A stretch of 64,000 nt of DNA, from the NCBI RefSeq assembly GCF_017599305.1, contig NZ_JAGFWR010000004.1:124001-188000 (forward strand), given 5' to 3'. The position numbers were made by a program, and so were the translations under genes. Below the pieces are notes generated by a model. The model was not told where the DNA came from and searched no databases. It was given only the letters and a program-made list of their open reading frames with translations. Position 1 is the first letter of the stretch. The number at the start of each line of letters is the position of its first letter. This document shows positions 44,148 to 52,698 of the stretch, one piece after another. Source of the stretch: Micromonospora antibiotica (lineage in GTDB: Bacteria; Actinomycetota; Actinomycetes; Mycobacteriales; Micromonosporaceae).

Positions 44148-46412
44148 TCAACGTACGGCGGTCGTTGTCGCGGGCTGCTTCGCTGCCACGCCGGCGGTCA
44201 CGGCCGCCGGTCGCCAGCGGAACAGACGAAGGCTGTTGAGCACGACGAGCAGGCTGGAGCAGGCCATCGCGGCGGCGGCGAGCATCGGGGTGACCAGACC
44301 GACAGCGGCCAGCGGGATCATCAGGCTGTTGTAGGCGAACGCCCAGAACAGGTTGACCTTGATGGTTCGCAGGGTGGCCCGGGCCAGGGTCAGCGCGTCG
44401 ACCACGGCGGTGAGATCCACGGTGCCGGCATTCGCGCGGACGATCGTGACGTCGCTGGCCTCGATGGCGATGTCGCTGCCGGTCGCGATCGCCACGCCGA
44501 GGTCGGCTTCGGCGAGAGCGGCCGCGTCGTTGACTCCGTCGCCGACCATGGCGACCGTCGCGCCCTCGTCGCGCAGCCGCCGGACGGTGGCAGCCTTCGC
44601 TTCGGGCGTGACCTCGGCAATGACCTCCGTCAACCCCACCTGGGCGGCGAGGCTTCCCGCCGCTGCGAGACTGTCACCGGTCAGCAGGACCGGTCGCAGG
44701 CCAAGCGCGCGTAGCCGTCGTACCGTCGGCCCTGCGGACTCCCGCAGTGTGTCGGCGATGGTGATCCAACCACGAAGCTGTCCGTCCCACGCGACGTAGA
44801 CCACCGTGTCCGCCGTGCCCGCCACCTCGTCGACACTGATGCCGTCCAGGGCCAGGAGCCGGGCGTTGCCGATGGTCACCCGGACCTGGTCGACGGTGCC
44901 GCGGGCCCCGAGCCCCGGCTCGGCGCGGAAGCCATCGGCCTGCGGCAGGTCCCGCCCGTGCTCGGCTCCGGCGGCGATCACGATGGCATGGGCGACCGGA
45001 TGCTCGGAGCACGCCTCGACCGCAGCCGCCAGGCGCAGCAGGTCGCTGCGGTCCACGCCGGGGAGGGGATGCACGCCGGTGACCCGCATCCGGCCGGCGG
45101 TCAGGGTGCCGGTCTTGTCGAGCACGATGGTGTCGATGCGACGGGCCGACTCCAGCGCCGCCACTCCGCGGATCAACACGCCGAGTTGTGCGCCGCGACC
45201 GGTGCCGACGAGCAGCGCGGTGGGTGTGGCCAGGCCCAGAGCGCACGGACACGCGACGATCAGCACCGCCACGGCAACCCCGACCGCCGTCGCGGTGGGG
45301 GCGAGGACCAGCCAGCCGGCAAAGGTGGCCAGGGCGATCACCAGTACGAACGGGACGAAAATGCCCGCGACCTCGTCAGCGAGGCGCTGAATCCGGGCCT
45401 TGCCCGCCTGTGCCTCGGCAACCAGCCGGGTGATCTGCGCGAGCCGCGTGTCGGCGCCGACCCGGCTCGCCCGCACGACGAGCCGACCGCCGGTGTTCAC
45501 CGTGGCGCCGGTCACCGCCGAACCGGGACCCACCTCGACGGGGACGCTCTCCCCGGTCAGCAGGGCGACGTCGACCGCGCTCACACCAGCCTCGACCACC
45601 CCGTCGGTGGCGATCTTCTCGCCCGGGCGGACCACGAACAGATCACCGACCCGCAGGTCGGTGATCGGGGTTCGCCGTTCGGTGCCGTTCGCGTCGAGGA
45701 CGGCGACGTCCTTCGCGCCCAACTGGGCGAGGGAACGCACGGCCGAACCGGCCCGGTACCGGGCCCGCGCCTCCAGCCAGCGCCCGGCCAGGAGAAACGT
45801 CACCAGAGCCGCGCCGACCTCGAAATACAACGGGTGGTCGTGCCCGGAGAACCAGGACAGGCTCATCCGCAGCCCTGGCCGACCGGCAGGTGTGGCCAGC
45901 AATGCCCACAGGCTCCACGAGAACGAGACCAGCGCGCCGAGAGAGACCAGCGTGTCCATCGTGGCGGCGCCGTGGCGGACATTGATCAGTGCCGCCCGAT
46001 GGAACGGCCAACCCGCCCAGGCCACGACCGGCGCGGTCAGCGCTGCGGCCACCCACTGCCAGTACGGGAACTGGGCTGCTGGTGTCATCGAGACCACCAC
46101 TACCGGGGCGGCGAACGCCGCCGCGACGAGTAGCCGTCGCCCCATGTCGCTCGTGACGTGGTCGCCGTCCTCAGCAATGGTCGTCGGCTCGGGCGGCCGG
46201 GCGGTGTAGCCCATCGCGGTCACGGTCGCGACCAGGTCCGGCACCGCAACAGCCGGGGTGTGCTCCACCGTGGCGGTGGCGGTGGCGAAGTTGACCGTGG
46301 CCCGTACGCCGTCGATCCGGTTGAGTTTGCGTTCGATGCGGCTGGCGCAGGCCGCGCAGGTCATGCCCCCGATCGTCAGCGACGTGAGCAGTTGGTCGAC
46401 GGTGGTGGTCAC
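44148..46412 (-). CDS. copA: CopA-type Cu+-exporting P1B ATPase
   Basis: A 754-residue pump. It has an N-terminal heavy-metal-associated domain with GMTCAAC, TGES, the membrane CPC motif in VACPCALGLATP, phosphorylation Asp432 (DKTGTLT), the P1B-specific CSEHPVAHA, and MVGDGVNDAAAL. The final helices contain YNSLMIPLAAVG and MACSSLLVVLNSLRL, signatures of Cu+ pumps. Its start overlaps the copZ stop (ATGA), so chaperone and pump are translated together. Confidence 0.96.
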   Translation of the reverse strand: MTTTVDQLLTSLTIGGMTCAACASRIERKLNRIDGVRATVNFATATATVEHTPAVAVPDLVATVTAMGYTARPPEPTTIAEDGDHVTSDMGRRLLVAAAFAAPVVVVSMTPAAQFPYWQWVAAALTAPVVAWAGWPFHRAALINVRHGAATMDTLVSLGALVSFSWSLWALLATPAGRPGLRMSLSWFSGHDHPLYFEVGAALVTFLLAGRWLEARARYRAGSAVRSLAQLGAKDVAVLDANGTERRTPITDLRVGDLFVVRPGEKIATDGVVEAGVSAVDVALLTGESVPVEVGPGSAVTGATVNTGGRLVVRASRVGADTRLAQITRLVAEAQAGKARIQRLADEVAGIFVPFVLVIALATFAGWLVLAPTATAVGVAVAVLIVACPCALGLATPTALLVGTGRGAQLGVLIRGVAALESARRIDTIVLDKTGTLTAGRMRVTGVHPLPGVDRSDLLRLAAAVEACSEHPVAHAIVIAAGAEHGRDLPQADGFRAEPGLGARGTVDQVRVTIGNARLLALDGISVDEVAGTADTVVYVAWDGQLRGWITIADTLRESAGPTVRRLRALGLRPVLLTGDSLAAAGSLAAQVGLTEVIAEVTPEAKAATVRRLRDEGATVAMVGDGVNDAAALAEADLGVAIATGSDIAIEASDVTIVRANAGTVDLTAVVDALTLARATLRTIKVNLFWAFAYNSLMIPLAAVGLVTPMLAAAAMACSSLLVVLNSLRLFRWRPAAVTAGVAAKQPATTTAVR

Positions 46413-46621
46413 GCCGGGCTGCCGGCCAGTTCGAAGCCGGCCTCGTCCACCGCCCGCTGCACCTCGCCCAGCGGCAGTGCCTCGGCGCTGCGGATGGTGA
46501 CACGGCCCGCCTCGACATCGACCTCGACGGTCTGAACGCCCGACAATGCGGTGAGTTCGGAGGTGACGGACTGGGCGCAGTGCCCGCAGGTCATACCCCG
46601 AACCTGGTACGTGGATTGCAC
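46409..46621 (-). CDS. copZ: CopZ-like copper chaperone
   Basis: A 70-residue heavy-metal-associated domain protein with the Cu+ motif GMTCGHC and the beta-alpha fold pattern (VTSELTALSGVQTVEVDVEAGRVTI). The GTG start at 46621 is preceded by AGAGG at suitable spacing; upstream in-frame sequence is not conserved-looking. First gene of the copZ-copA unit; no CsoR gene is present nearby. Confidence 0.93.
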   Translation of the reverse strand: MQSTYQVRGMTCGHCAQSVTSELTALSGVQTVEVDVEAGRVTIRSAEALPLGEVQRAVDEAGFELAGSPA

Positions 46622-46792
46622 GATGACCTCTTTCGAGTCAGCCGGATCCGCACGATGTGCGGCGGAGAACGGGTACGGCACCCTGCCCTGGTGTCGACCC
46701 TGGGTGGCGCACCGCGGATGGTCCTGCGGTGGCGTGTCCCGGCTCCGCACTATGATACGCGGGAAGTGTCGACGCGGTTCAGCGGATCGTGC

Positions 46793-47668
46793 TTATTCGC
46801 CCGACATCTGATCGAGAACCAGCAGAGTCTCGCGGCGCAGCGTGCCGCGCCGGACGTCGCGTTCTCGGGTGGCGAGGGCGGCCTCCAGCACGTGGGCGTC
46901 GAGAAGGGGGCGGTGCACGCACGATCCGGCGGGCCTGGATGGGAGAGACGACTGAGCGCGGACGAGCCGGAGGCGATGTGCGTTGCCGTTCCGTCCGACC
47001 GTACGGGCCAGCGGCGGGCCGGGGCCGAGGATCTCGTCCAGCCCGGTGGGAGAGAGTAGCATCGACCTGCCGAGGCTGACGGATTCTCCGTCGGCGAGCC
47101 GGCGGGCGATGTGGCCCGAGTGCTGCTGGCTGGACCCGAGTAGGTCGAGTCGGCAGCGCACGGCCATCCTCAGCCGGTGCGCGACGAGCGGTCCCGTGAT
47201 GGTGGCCGGTGTCTCGGCGGCGGGTGGCGTCCAGTACCGCTCGTGGCGAACCGCTCCGTCGTCGTACAGCAGCGCCCCGGTAGCCTCGGGCAGGAGGATC
47301 GCGGCAGCTTTCCCGGGACGGGTGCCTGCGACCCCATCACCGAGCCAGAGCCGGCAGACTCCCGCCACATCGCCGGCGACGTACGTGCCGTACGGCGCGC
47401 GGACGAAGGTGAGGTAGCTGCCGGGCAGTCGGGCCAGCGCGCCGAACGTATGACGCCGCACGGCCCGGCTGACCTGCTCGGTGAGGAGTCGGGGTGACAG
47501 GGGGCAGGGACCGAGCAGGACCATCCGGAAGCCCGGAACGTCGATCTGGTGCACCGCCCGCTGTGGCCACCAGCCGGTGAGCCACGGGTTGCCGGAGATC
47601 GGATCGAGCACGGTCCGGCGGGGACCTGGCGACCGGTCGTCGATGGCGTCCGAGGGGCGGTGGCTCAT
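46793..47668 (-). pseudogene. Decayed asparagine-synthetase-like lasso peptide cyclase
   Basis: The N-terminal part (GNPWLTGWWPQRAVHQIDVPG, CPLSPRLLTEQV, LARLPGSYLTFVRAPYGTYVAGDVAGVCRLW) looks like the glutaminase-derived domain of lasso-peptide macrolactam cyclases. A middle stretch follows (VAHRLRMAVRCRLDLL, LADGESVSLGRSMLLSPTG). The C-terminus has the end of a synthetase domain (HRPLLDAHVLEAALATRERD, RRETLLVLDQM). The ATP-pyrophosphatase core (SGGxDS) is absent, and at 291 residues the protein is about half the usual size, implying an internal deletion. No precursor, RRE/PqqD or B2 protease was found nearby. I take it as a remnant of a lost RiPP cluster. Confidence 0.6.
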
Positions 47669-47705
47669 CACCCAGCACCGGGTGCCGGGGATGTCGGACG
47701 TCAAG

Positions 47706-47918
47706 CTAGGCGGAGGCCACGTCGTCCAGCGCGCCCGAGCGGGCGAGGCCGACGATGTCGCTGAGCTGGCCGCCGCTGAGTCGGATCGCGTTGCCGAAAT
47801 CATCGGTGATGACGACTCGCTGCTCGGCCGGTGCCGCGGGGTCGATGTACAGCTCCGGGCATCCGCAGTTGCAGTTGCCGCACAGGGTGAGCACGTGTAC
47901 CAGGCCGTCGGCTGCCAT
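47706..47918 (-). CDS. Small Cys-rich protein (CxxCxCxCP motif), function unknown
   Basis: A 70-residue protein starting at ATG 47918 behind GGAGG. It contains TLCGNCNCGCPELYIDP near residue 12-28, then VVITDDFGNAIRLSGGQLSDIV. Four closely spaced cysteines suggest metal or cluster binding; the rest looks like a short folded helper. I have a weak memory of similar actinobacterial small proteins without assigned function. It sits between the cyclase remnant and ycnI, so either a copper role or a former RiPP role is conceivable. Confidence 0.65.
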   Translation of the reverse strand: MAADGLVHVLTLCGNCNCGCPELYIDPAAPAEQRVVITDDFGNAIRLSGGQLSDIVGLARSGALDDVASA

Positions 47919-48076
47919 GTGAGCCTCCACTCGTCGGACGTCGTTGTTCAGGCTAGGGCGGGTCGATGCGTTCCTGCCGTGACCACTCAGTGTTTGTCAG
48001 CGGGCGACTATTCCTGACGGGGTGGGAACCCGGTGGTGGTGCTGTCCGACTACCTCTGATTGTGTGGGTGGTCGGG

Positions 48077-48796
48077 CTACCGACGTGGCTTGCCGAGTGT
48101 CCGATTGAGTAGTCCCAACAGGAGCGCCGCAGCACCGAGGACGACACCGGCCACGGCGACAGCCAGCGCGACCCCGGCCGGCCGGTCGGCGGCGGCCGTC
48201 GGCGGGGCTGCGGTGATCGGCATCCCGTGTTCGTCGACGCCGCCGGCCGCAGCCTCGGTCAGGCGTAGGACGATGGCGGGGTTCTCCGGCTCGGGGCCGC
48301 CGGCCTGAGGTTCCTCGATCCAGCGGGAGATGACGCCGTCGGCGTATGTCTGGAGGGCCTTGAACACGATCCGGTCGCCGGTGGTGGGCAACGGGCCCAC
48401 GGAGACGCTGAACTCCTGGAACTGGTTGCCGTCGATGGCGTCCTCGGCGGTTGCCGCCGTCCAGGTCACCGAGGTGATCGCCTCGGTCACCGTTGCCGAG
48501 CCGACCTTGACCGGCGCGGCGAGTGGGCCGTCCTCGACGGTCGCCCGCCACCCGGCAAGCTTGTGGACCGCCGCCGAGGTGATAGGCGTGGTCTCGGGCA
48601 TCACGATGCGTACGCTTGTCGTCGCCGCCTCGGCGCGCTCGTTGGGCACCCGGAACGTCAGGGTGGTGAACCCACCCGGCGGGGCCTGGGCGGGGCTTAC
48701 CGAGACGTGCGCCTGCGCCGGGCCGACCGGCGCGATCGCGATCGCCGCTCCCGCGAGCAACGCCAGGGCGATCCGGCCCGGTACATGCCGTCGCAT
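48077..48796 (-). CDS. YcnI-family copper-binding membrane-anchored protein
   Basis: A 239-residue protein with signal peptide ending AQA and mature N-terminal His (HVSVSPAQAPPGGFTTLTFRVPNE), the monohistidine copper brace of YcnI domains. The domain also includes HKLAGWRATVED and TGDRIVFKALQTYADGVISRWIEE. A C-terminal helix anchors it. It may store or pass Cu(II) outside the membrane. It closes the copper block. Confidence 0.92.
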   Translation of the reverse strand: MRRHVPGRIALALLAGAAIAIAPVGPAQAHVSVSPAQAPPGGFTTLTFRVPNERAEAATTSVRIVMPETTPITSAAVHKLAGWRATVEDGPLAAPVKVGSATVTEAITSVTWTAATAEDAIDGNQFQEFSVSVGPLPTTGDRIVFKALQTYADGVISRWIEEPQAGGPEPENPAIVLRLTEAAAGGVDEHGMPITAAPPTAAADRPAGVALAVAVAGVVLGAAALLLGLLNRTLGKPRR

Positions 48797-48846
48797 CGTT
48801 CATCTCCTCCTGCTGGGCGCGTGCCTTCGCTGGCCTTCAGCGGCGG

Positions 48847-50394
48847 CTATCGCACGATGTTCATCATGGCGGGGAGCCCGTCGGGTGGCGTGTTGGGGGT
48901 GCGCCAGGCGATGTGGCCGTCCGGTCGCACCAGGAGGCCACCGGTGTCGTGCAGGCCGCACTGGTCGAGGAAGACCGTCCGCGCAGATGGCGACATCACC
49001 CGGTCGAGGTGGTGGACGGTCAGCGGAAACCCGACCTCCCGCTGCGCGGTCGAGGCCCAGCCTGCGGCGGGGCCGGCGAGCAGGGTGAAACCGTCGCCTG
49101 CGACCAGGTCGAGGGTGGACCGGGTCTGTTCCGGGTCGAGCCAGACGTGGGGGAGACGGTGGCCCGGCCGGCCGGTGGGGACGTAGTCGGCCACCGGATC
49201 CCCGGCAGGCGGGTCGGTGCCGTCGGCGATGACGGCGGCGGAGGTGTAGTGGTAGCCGAGGACGAGTCCCTCGCTGGGCCGGCCCCGCGGTGGCGCTCCG
49301 GTGTGGCGCGCGTCGATGGTGTCGGTCAACCGCAGGTGGCTCTCGACGGCGCTGGCGAGCGCGACCGGTCGGCGTTCGGGATCGTAGGTGTCGAGCAGGG
49401 CCGGAGCGGCCCAGCCGTGATGGACGGCGGCGAGTTTCCAGGCCAGGTTGTCGGCGTCGGCGATGCCGCAGTTCATCCCGAAGCCGCCGTACGGGGTGGT
49501 GACATGGGCGGCGTCACCGGCGAGGAACACCGGGCCGTGTCTGAACCGGTCGGCGACCTGTGCCGAGGCGTGCCACACCTGCCGGCCGACCAGGCCGACG
49601 GCGAGGTCGGGCAGACCGGCGGCGGCACGGATCAACGCGACGCAGTCGCCGTCGTCGAGACGATCGAGGTCAACCTCGTCACCGTCGGCGACGAGGTTGA
49701 ACAGCCATCGGCGCTGGTTGTCGACGGCGAGGAACGCGCCGTGCAGGCCCGGTTGGTCGATCGTGTAGACGGCGCACGGCCGATCGGCGATGTGCTGGCC
49801 CAGGTCGGCGTCGAAAAGGATGTTCAGGTTGCGGGAAACGCCGGACGGGCCGGCCATCGCGATGCCGACCCGCCCGCGAATCCCGCTACGAGCACCGTCC
49901 GCAGCCACGAGGTACCGCGCACGCAGCCGCTCATGATGCCCACCGGCCGACATCTCCACGGTGACCCCGTCGGGGCCTACGGTGAGGTCGACGAGTTCCG
50001 TGCCGAACCGGATCCGCCCAGGCTGGAGCCGTTGCGCATGCGCGCGGAGCAGCGGTTCGAGGCGGTCCTGCGAGCAGAGCAGCGTGTAGGTGGGGCTGGG
50101 CACCGCCGGCCGAGCGGCCGGGCCGGTGACGATGCGGCTGCCGGACGGGTCGGTGAGGGTGCGGCCGAAGTAGAAGGCCAGATGCTCGCGGGGCAGGCCG
50201 ACAGCGGTGACGTCCTCCTCAAGCCCCCATGAGCGGTAGATCTCCATGCTGCGGATGCTCAACGCCCGCCCCTTGGGGAACGCGGCGGTGCCCGAGTGAC
50301 GCTCGACCAGCGTAGCCGCAACGCCCAGCTGGGCGAGCCGGATCGCCAGCCCCAAGCCGGTCGGACCACCGCCGACGATCACCACGGGAACCAT
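48847..50394 (-). CDS. FAD-dependent aromatic-type monooxygenase
   Basis: A 515-residue flavoprotein of the PHBH/PheA-TfdB class: nucleotide-binding GGGPTG (8-13), the DGARS motif (AADGARSGIRGRVG) and FAD ribityl motif GDAAHVTTPYGGFGMNCGIADADNLAWKL, with a C-terminal thioredoxin-like region. ATG 50394 has a strong AGGAGG 4 bases upstream. Hydroxylates an aromatic or polyketide-like substrate; identity unknown. A terminator-like hairpin separates it from the metal transporter genes upstream. Confidence 0.9.
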   Translation of the reverse strand: MVPVVIVGGGPTGLGLAIRLAQLGVAATLVERHSGTAAFPKGRALSIRSMEIYRSWGLEEDVTAVGLPREHLAFYFGRTLTDPSGSRIVTGPAARPAVPSPTYTLLCSQDRLEPLLRAHAQRLQPGRIRFGTELVDLTVGPDGVTVEMSAGGHHERLRARYLVAADGARSGIRGRVGIAMAGPSGVSRNLNILFDADLGQHIADRPCAVYTIDQPGLHGAFLAVDNQRRWLFNLVADGDEVDLDRLDDGDCVALIRAAAGLPDLAVGLVGRQVWHASAQVADRFRHGPVFLAGDAAHVTTPYGGFGMNCGIADADNLAWKLAAVHHGWAAPALLDTYDPERRPVALASAVESHLRLTDTIDARHTGAPPRGRPSEGLVLGYHYTSAAVIADGTDPPAGDPVADYVPTGRPGHRLPHVWLDPEQTRSTLDLVAGDGFTLLAGPAAGWASTAQREVGFPLTVHHLDRVMSPSARTVFLDQCGLHDTGGLLVRPDGHIAWRTPNTPPDGLPAMMNIVR

Positions 50395-50413
50395 CTGTCC
50401 TCCTGACGATAGG

Positions 50414-50450
50414 GGCCGGTGGAGGTGCGACCGCCGCACCCCCACCGGCC
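50414..50450 (-). terminator. Hairpin terminator after the metal ABC transporter operon
   Basis: A 15-bp inverted repeat (ggccggtggaggtgc / gcacccccaccggcc, one mismatch that becomes G-U in minus-strand RNA) with a 7-base loop begins 18 bases beyond the binding-protein stop. No T-tract. Confidence 0.65.
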
Positions 50451-50467
50451 GGACCGACCGGCGTCGC

Positions 50468-51256
50468 TCAGGGTTTGAGCGCCGCGGTCAGTCGTTCAGT
50501 GTTGGTCTTGAACACCCCGAGCAGGTCCAGATCGGTGCCGGGGTAGTTGACGACATCGACGCGGGTGGCGCCGGGGATGTCGGGATTGGCGCCGGGCAGG
50601 TGCGCGTTGGCCAGCACAAGGGTCGGCTTCTTCGCAGTCAGCTCGGCGAGCTGGCTCGGGGTGACCGGCTGCGGCCCATACGTGCCGACCACACTGATGC
50701 CGGCGAAGTCACCCCAGTACGCCATGAACAGGTGCGACACCGCAGTGGGCGCCGGGTTGGGGAGGGCAGCCTTCGCCTGTGCGGACAGCTTCGCGTACTC
50801 GGTGGTGAAGGCGGAGTTCCAGGTGGTCGCCGCGTCGCCGGTGCCGAACAGGCCGGCGAGCCGGGAAACCTCCGAGGTGATCTTGCCGGGGGTGTTCTCC
50901 AGCTGCACGGTGACGAGCTTGCCTGCGCTGCCGGCCGCGTCCTTGAGCCGGGCGGCGAAGCCGTCGAACTCGGCGTACAGGATGTAGTCGGCGCCGGCGA
51001 CGGCGGCGAGGTCGCTGGGCTTGGGGTCGTAGTCCGGCGGGTGCTGCACGTTGGCCGGGGCGACCACGGTGATGTCGGTCGCCCCGGCAGCCTTGGCCAG
51101 TGCGCCGACCCAACTGGTGGAGGCGACCACCTTCGGCCCCTTCGCCACCGGCGTCGCGCTGCTGGCCGGTGCCGGGTCGTCAGTGCTGCCACACCCGCTG
51201 GCCAGCAGCGACAGGGTCGCCACCGCGGTCAGTGCGGCTGCCCGGATCAATCGCAT
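50468..51256 (-). CDS. Zn/Mn-family (ZnuA-like) ABC binding lipoprotein, divergent
   Basis: A 262-residue protein with lipobox LLASGC and a cluster A-I fold pattern (VVASTSWVGALAKAAGATDITVVAP, QHPPDYDPKPSDLAAVAGADYILY, HLFMAYWGDFAGISVVGTYG, TLVLANAHLPGANPDIPG). The first metal-loop HPPDYDP resembles the DPHxYEP of ZnuA, but later canonical His, Glu and Asp ligands are not clearly in place. Substrate could be a metal or a metal complex. Its start lies within the permease gene end (77-base overlap). Confidence 0.78.
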   Translation of the reverse strand: MRLIRAAALTAVATLSLLASGCGSTDDPAPASSATPVAKGPKVVASTSWVGALAKAAGATDITVVAPANVQHPPDYDPKPSDLAAVAGADYILYAEFDGFAARLKDAAGSAGKLVTVQLENTPGKITSEVSRLAGLFGTGDAATTWNSAFTTEYAKLSAQAKAALPNPAPTAVSHLFMAYWGDFAGISVVGTYGPQPVTPSQLAELTAKKPTLVLANAHLPGANPDIPGATRVDVVNYPGTDLDLLGVFKTNTERLTAALKP

Positions 51257-52064
51257 CACGTGCTCCTTCAGGAATCAGATAGGTGAGCAGGGTCAACGTC
51301 CCCGCCACCAGAACGAGGACAGGACCAGGTGGCTGGTCGATCAGCAGGGCCACGGCGAACCCGGCGGTGTTGCCGACCACCCCGAGCACGACGGCCCAGA
51401 GCACCATCGACCGCAGCGACCGGCCGAGGTTGCGGGCACCCAGCGCCGGAAGGATCGTCAGCGCGTCGACCAGCAGCGCGCCCGTCAGCCGGATCGACGC
51501 GCCGATCGCCACGGCGACGACGACGAGCAGCGCCAGCAGCAGCGGCCCGGCGGCGACACCGGAGCACAGCGCCAACTCCCGGTCGAACAGCAACAGCGCG
51601 AGCTGTCGCCGCCACCGCCAGAACAGGACGTGCACCACGACGGTCAGCGCGCCCAGGACGATCAGGTCGATCTCGCGGGTGGCGAGGATCGATCCCCAGA
51701 GCAGCTCGAACGCCCCGGTGGCGTTGACCCCGGACACCGACAGCACGAGCAGGGCGGCGGCGATGGCGAAGGTCATCAGCAGGCCCATCGCCCCGGGCAG
51801 GCCGGTCGGCCGCCGGGCCAGCGGGGCGACGCCCGCGCCGGCGAGGGCGCACGCGGCGAGGCCACAGAGCATGGGGTCGAGGCCGGCGAGCAGGCCGACA
51901 GCGATGCCGAGCAGCGCCACGTGCATCATCGCGAACCGCACGGCGATGATGTCCAGGCCGATGATGAACACCCCGACGATCGGGAGGCCGACGGCGGCGA
52001 TCAGCAGGCCGATCGCGGAGCGCTGCACGGCCGGCAGGGAGAGCAGGTCGAGGAAGCCGTCCAC
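51180..52064 (-). CDS. ZnuB/MntB-family ABC permease
   Basis: A 294-residue protein with about eight helices and ABC-3 family patterns (FAMMHVALLGIAVGLL, WGSILATREIDLIVLGAL, FDRELALCSGV, VAVAIGASIRLTGALLVDALTILPALGARNLGRSL). It partners the ATPase upstream and binding protein downstream. Its C-terminus past the last helix overlaps the binding-protein signal region. Confidence 0.87.
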   Translation of the reverse strand: MDGFLDLLSLPAVQRSAIGLLIAAVGLPIVGVFIIGLDIIAVRFAMMHVALLGIAVGLLAGLDPMLCGLAACALAGAGVAPLARRPTGLPGAMGLLMTFAIAAALLVLSVSGVNATGAFELLWGSILATREIDLIVLGALTVVVHVLFWRWRRQLALLLFDRELALCSGVAAGPLLLALLVVVAVAIGASIRLTGALLVDALTILPALGARNLGRSLRSMVLWAVVLGVVGNTAGFAVALLIDQPPGPVLVLVAGTLTLLTYLIPEGARDAIDPGSRTDRGGDPVAAGQRVWQH

Positions 52065-52068
52065 GGGG

Positions 52069-52698
52069 TCAGATCACCCGCAGCTTCCCGGCCGCCATCT
52101 CGGCCACCCGGTCGCAGGCCCGGGTCATCGCCCGGTCGTGGGAGACCACGACCACCGTCACCGGGAGCTTCGCCAACAGGGTGGCGACCTGTTCCTGGCC
52201 GTCGAAGTCCAGTGCGGCGGTGGGCTCGTCGGCGAACAACGCCCGCGCCCCGGCGGTCACCGCGCCGAGCGCGCGCGCCAGGAACACCCGCTGCAACTGC
52301 CCACCGGAGAGGGTGTGCAGGGGGCGGCGGCCGAGCCCGCCGACGTCGAGCTGCCCGGCTGCCGCACGGGCGGCGTCAGGATGCCCACCGCTGTCGAGCA
52401 GTTCGTCGACCAGTAGCGGGAAGCGGCCCGGCGCGAGGCGCTGCGGCACCCAGGCCACGTCCCGACGTCGGCGCGCCCATTCGACGCCGCTGCGGGCCGA
52501 TTCGCCGCCCACGGTGACCGTGCCGGCAGCGGTGGGGTGTAGGCCGAGCGCGGCCCTCAGCAGGGTCGTCTTGCCGGAACCGTTCGCTCCGGTGAGGGCC
52601 ACGTGTTCGCCGGCGGCCACGTCGAGGTCGACCGCGTCGACTGCGGTACGCCGTCCGTAGCGGCAGGTGACGGTCGTGAAGGTGACGGCGGCGCTCAC
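52069..52698 (-). CDS. ZnuC-type ABC ATPase
   Basis: A 209-residue ATPase from GTG 52698, which overlaps the acyl-CoA ligase stop (GTGA). Motifs: Walker A GANGSGKTT, Q-loop WVPQRL, signature LSGGQLQR, Walker B ALFADEPTAALD, switch VVSHDRAM. At the short end of the family. Translational coupling to the ligase shows metal transport and acyl-CoA chemistry are in one operon. Confidence 0.88.
   Translation of the reverse strand: MSAAVTFTTVTCRYGRRTAVDAVDLDVAAGEHVALTGANGSGKTTLLRAALGLHPTAAGTVTVGGESARSGVEWARRRRDVAWVPQRLAPGRFPLLVDELLDSGGHPDAARAAAGQLDVGGLGRRPLHTLSGGQLQRVFLARALGAVTAGARALFADEPTAALDFDGQEQVATLLAKLPVTVVVVSHDRAMTRACDRVAEMAAGKLRVI

Noticed and set aside
47706..47918. Cys-rich small protein as the lasso precursor of the adjacent cyclase remnant
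   Set aside because: It lacks a leader-core layout, a Gly/Cys/Ser core start with Asp/Glu at position 7-9, and a conserved Thr before the core; kept only as an unknown small protein.
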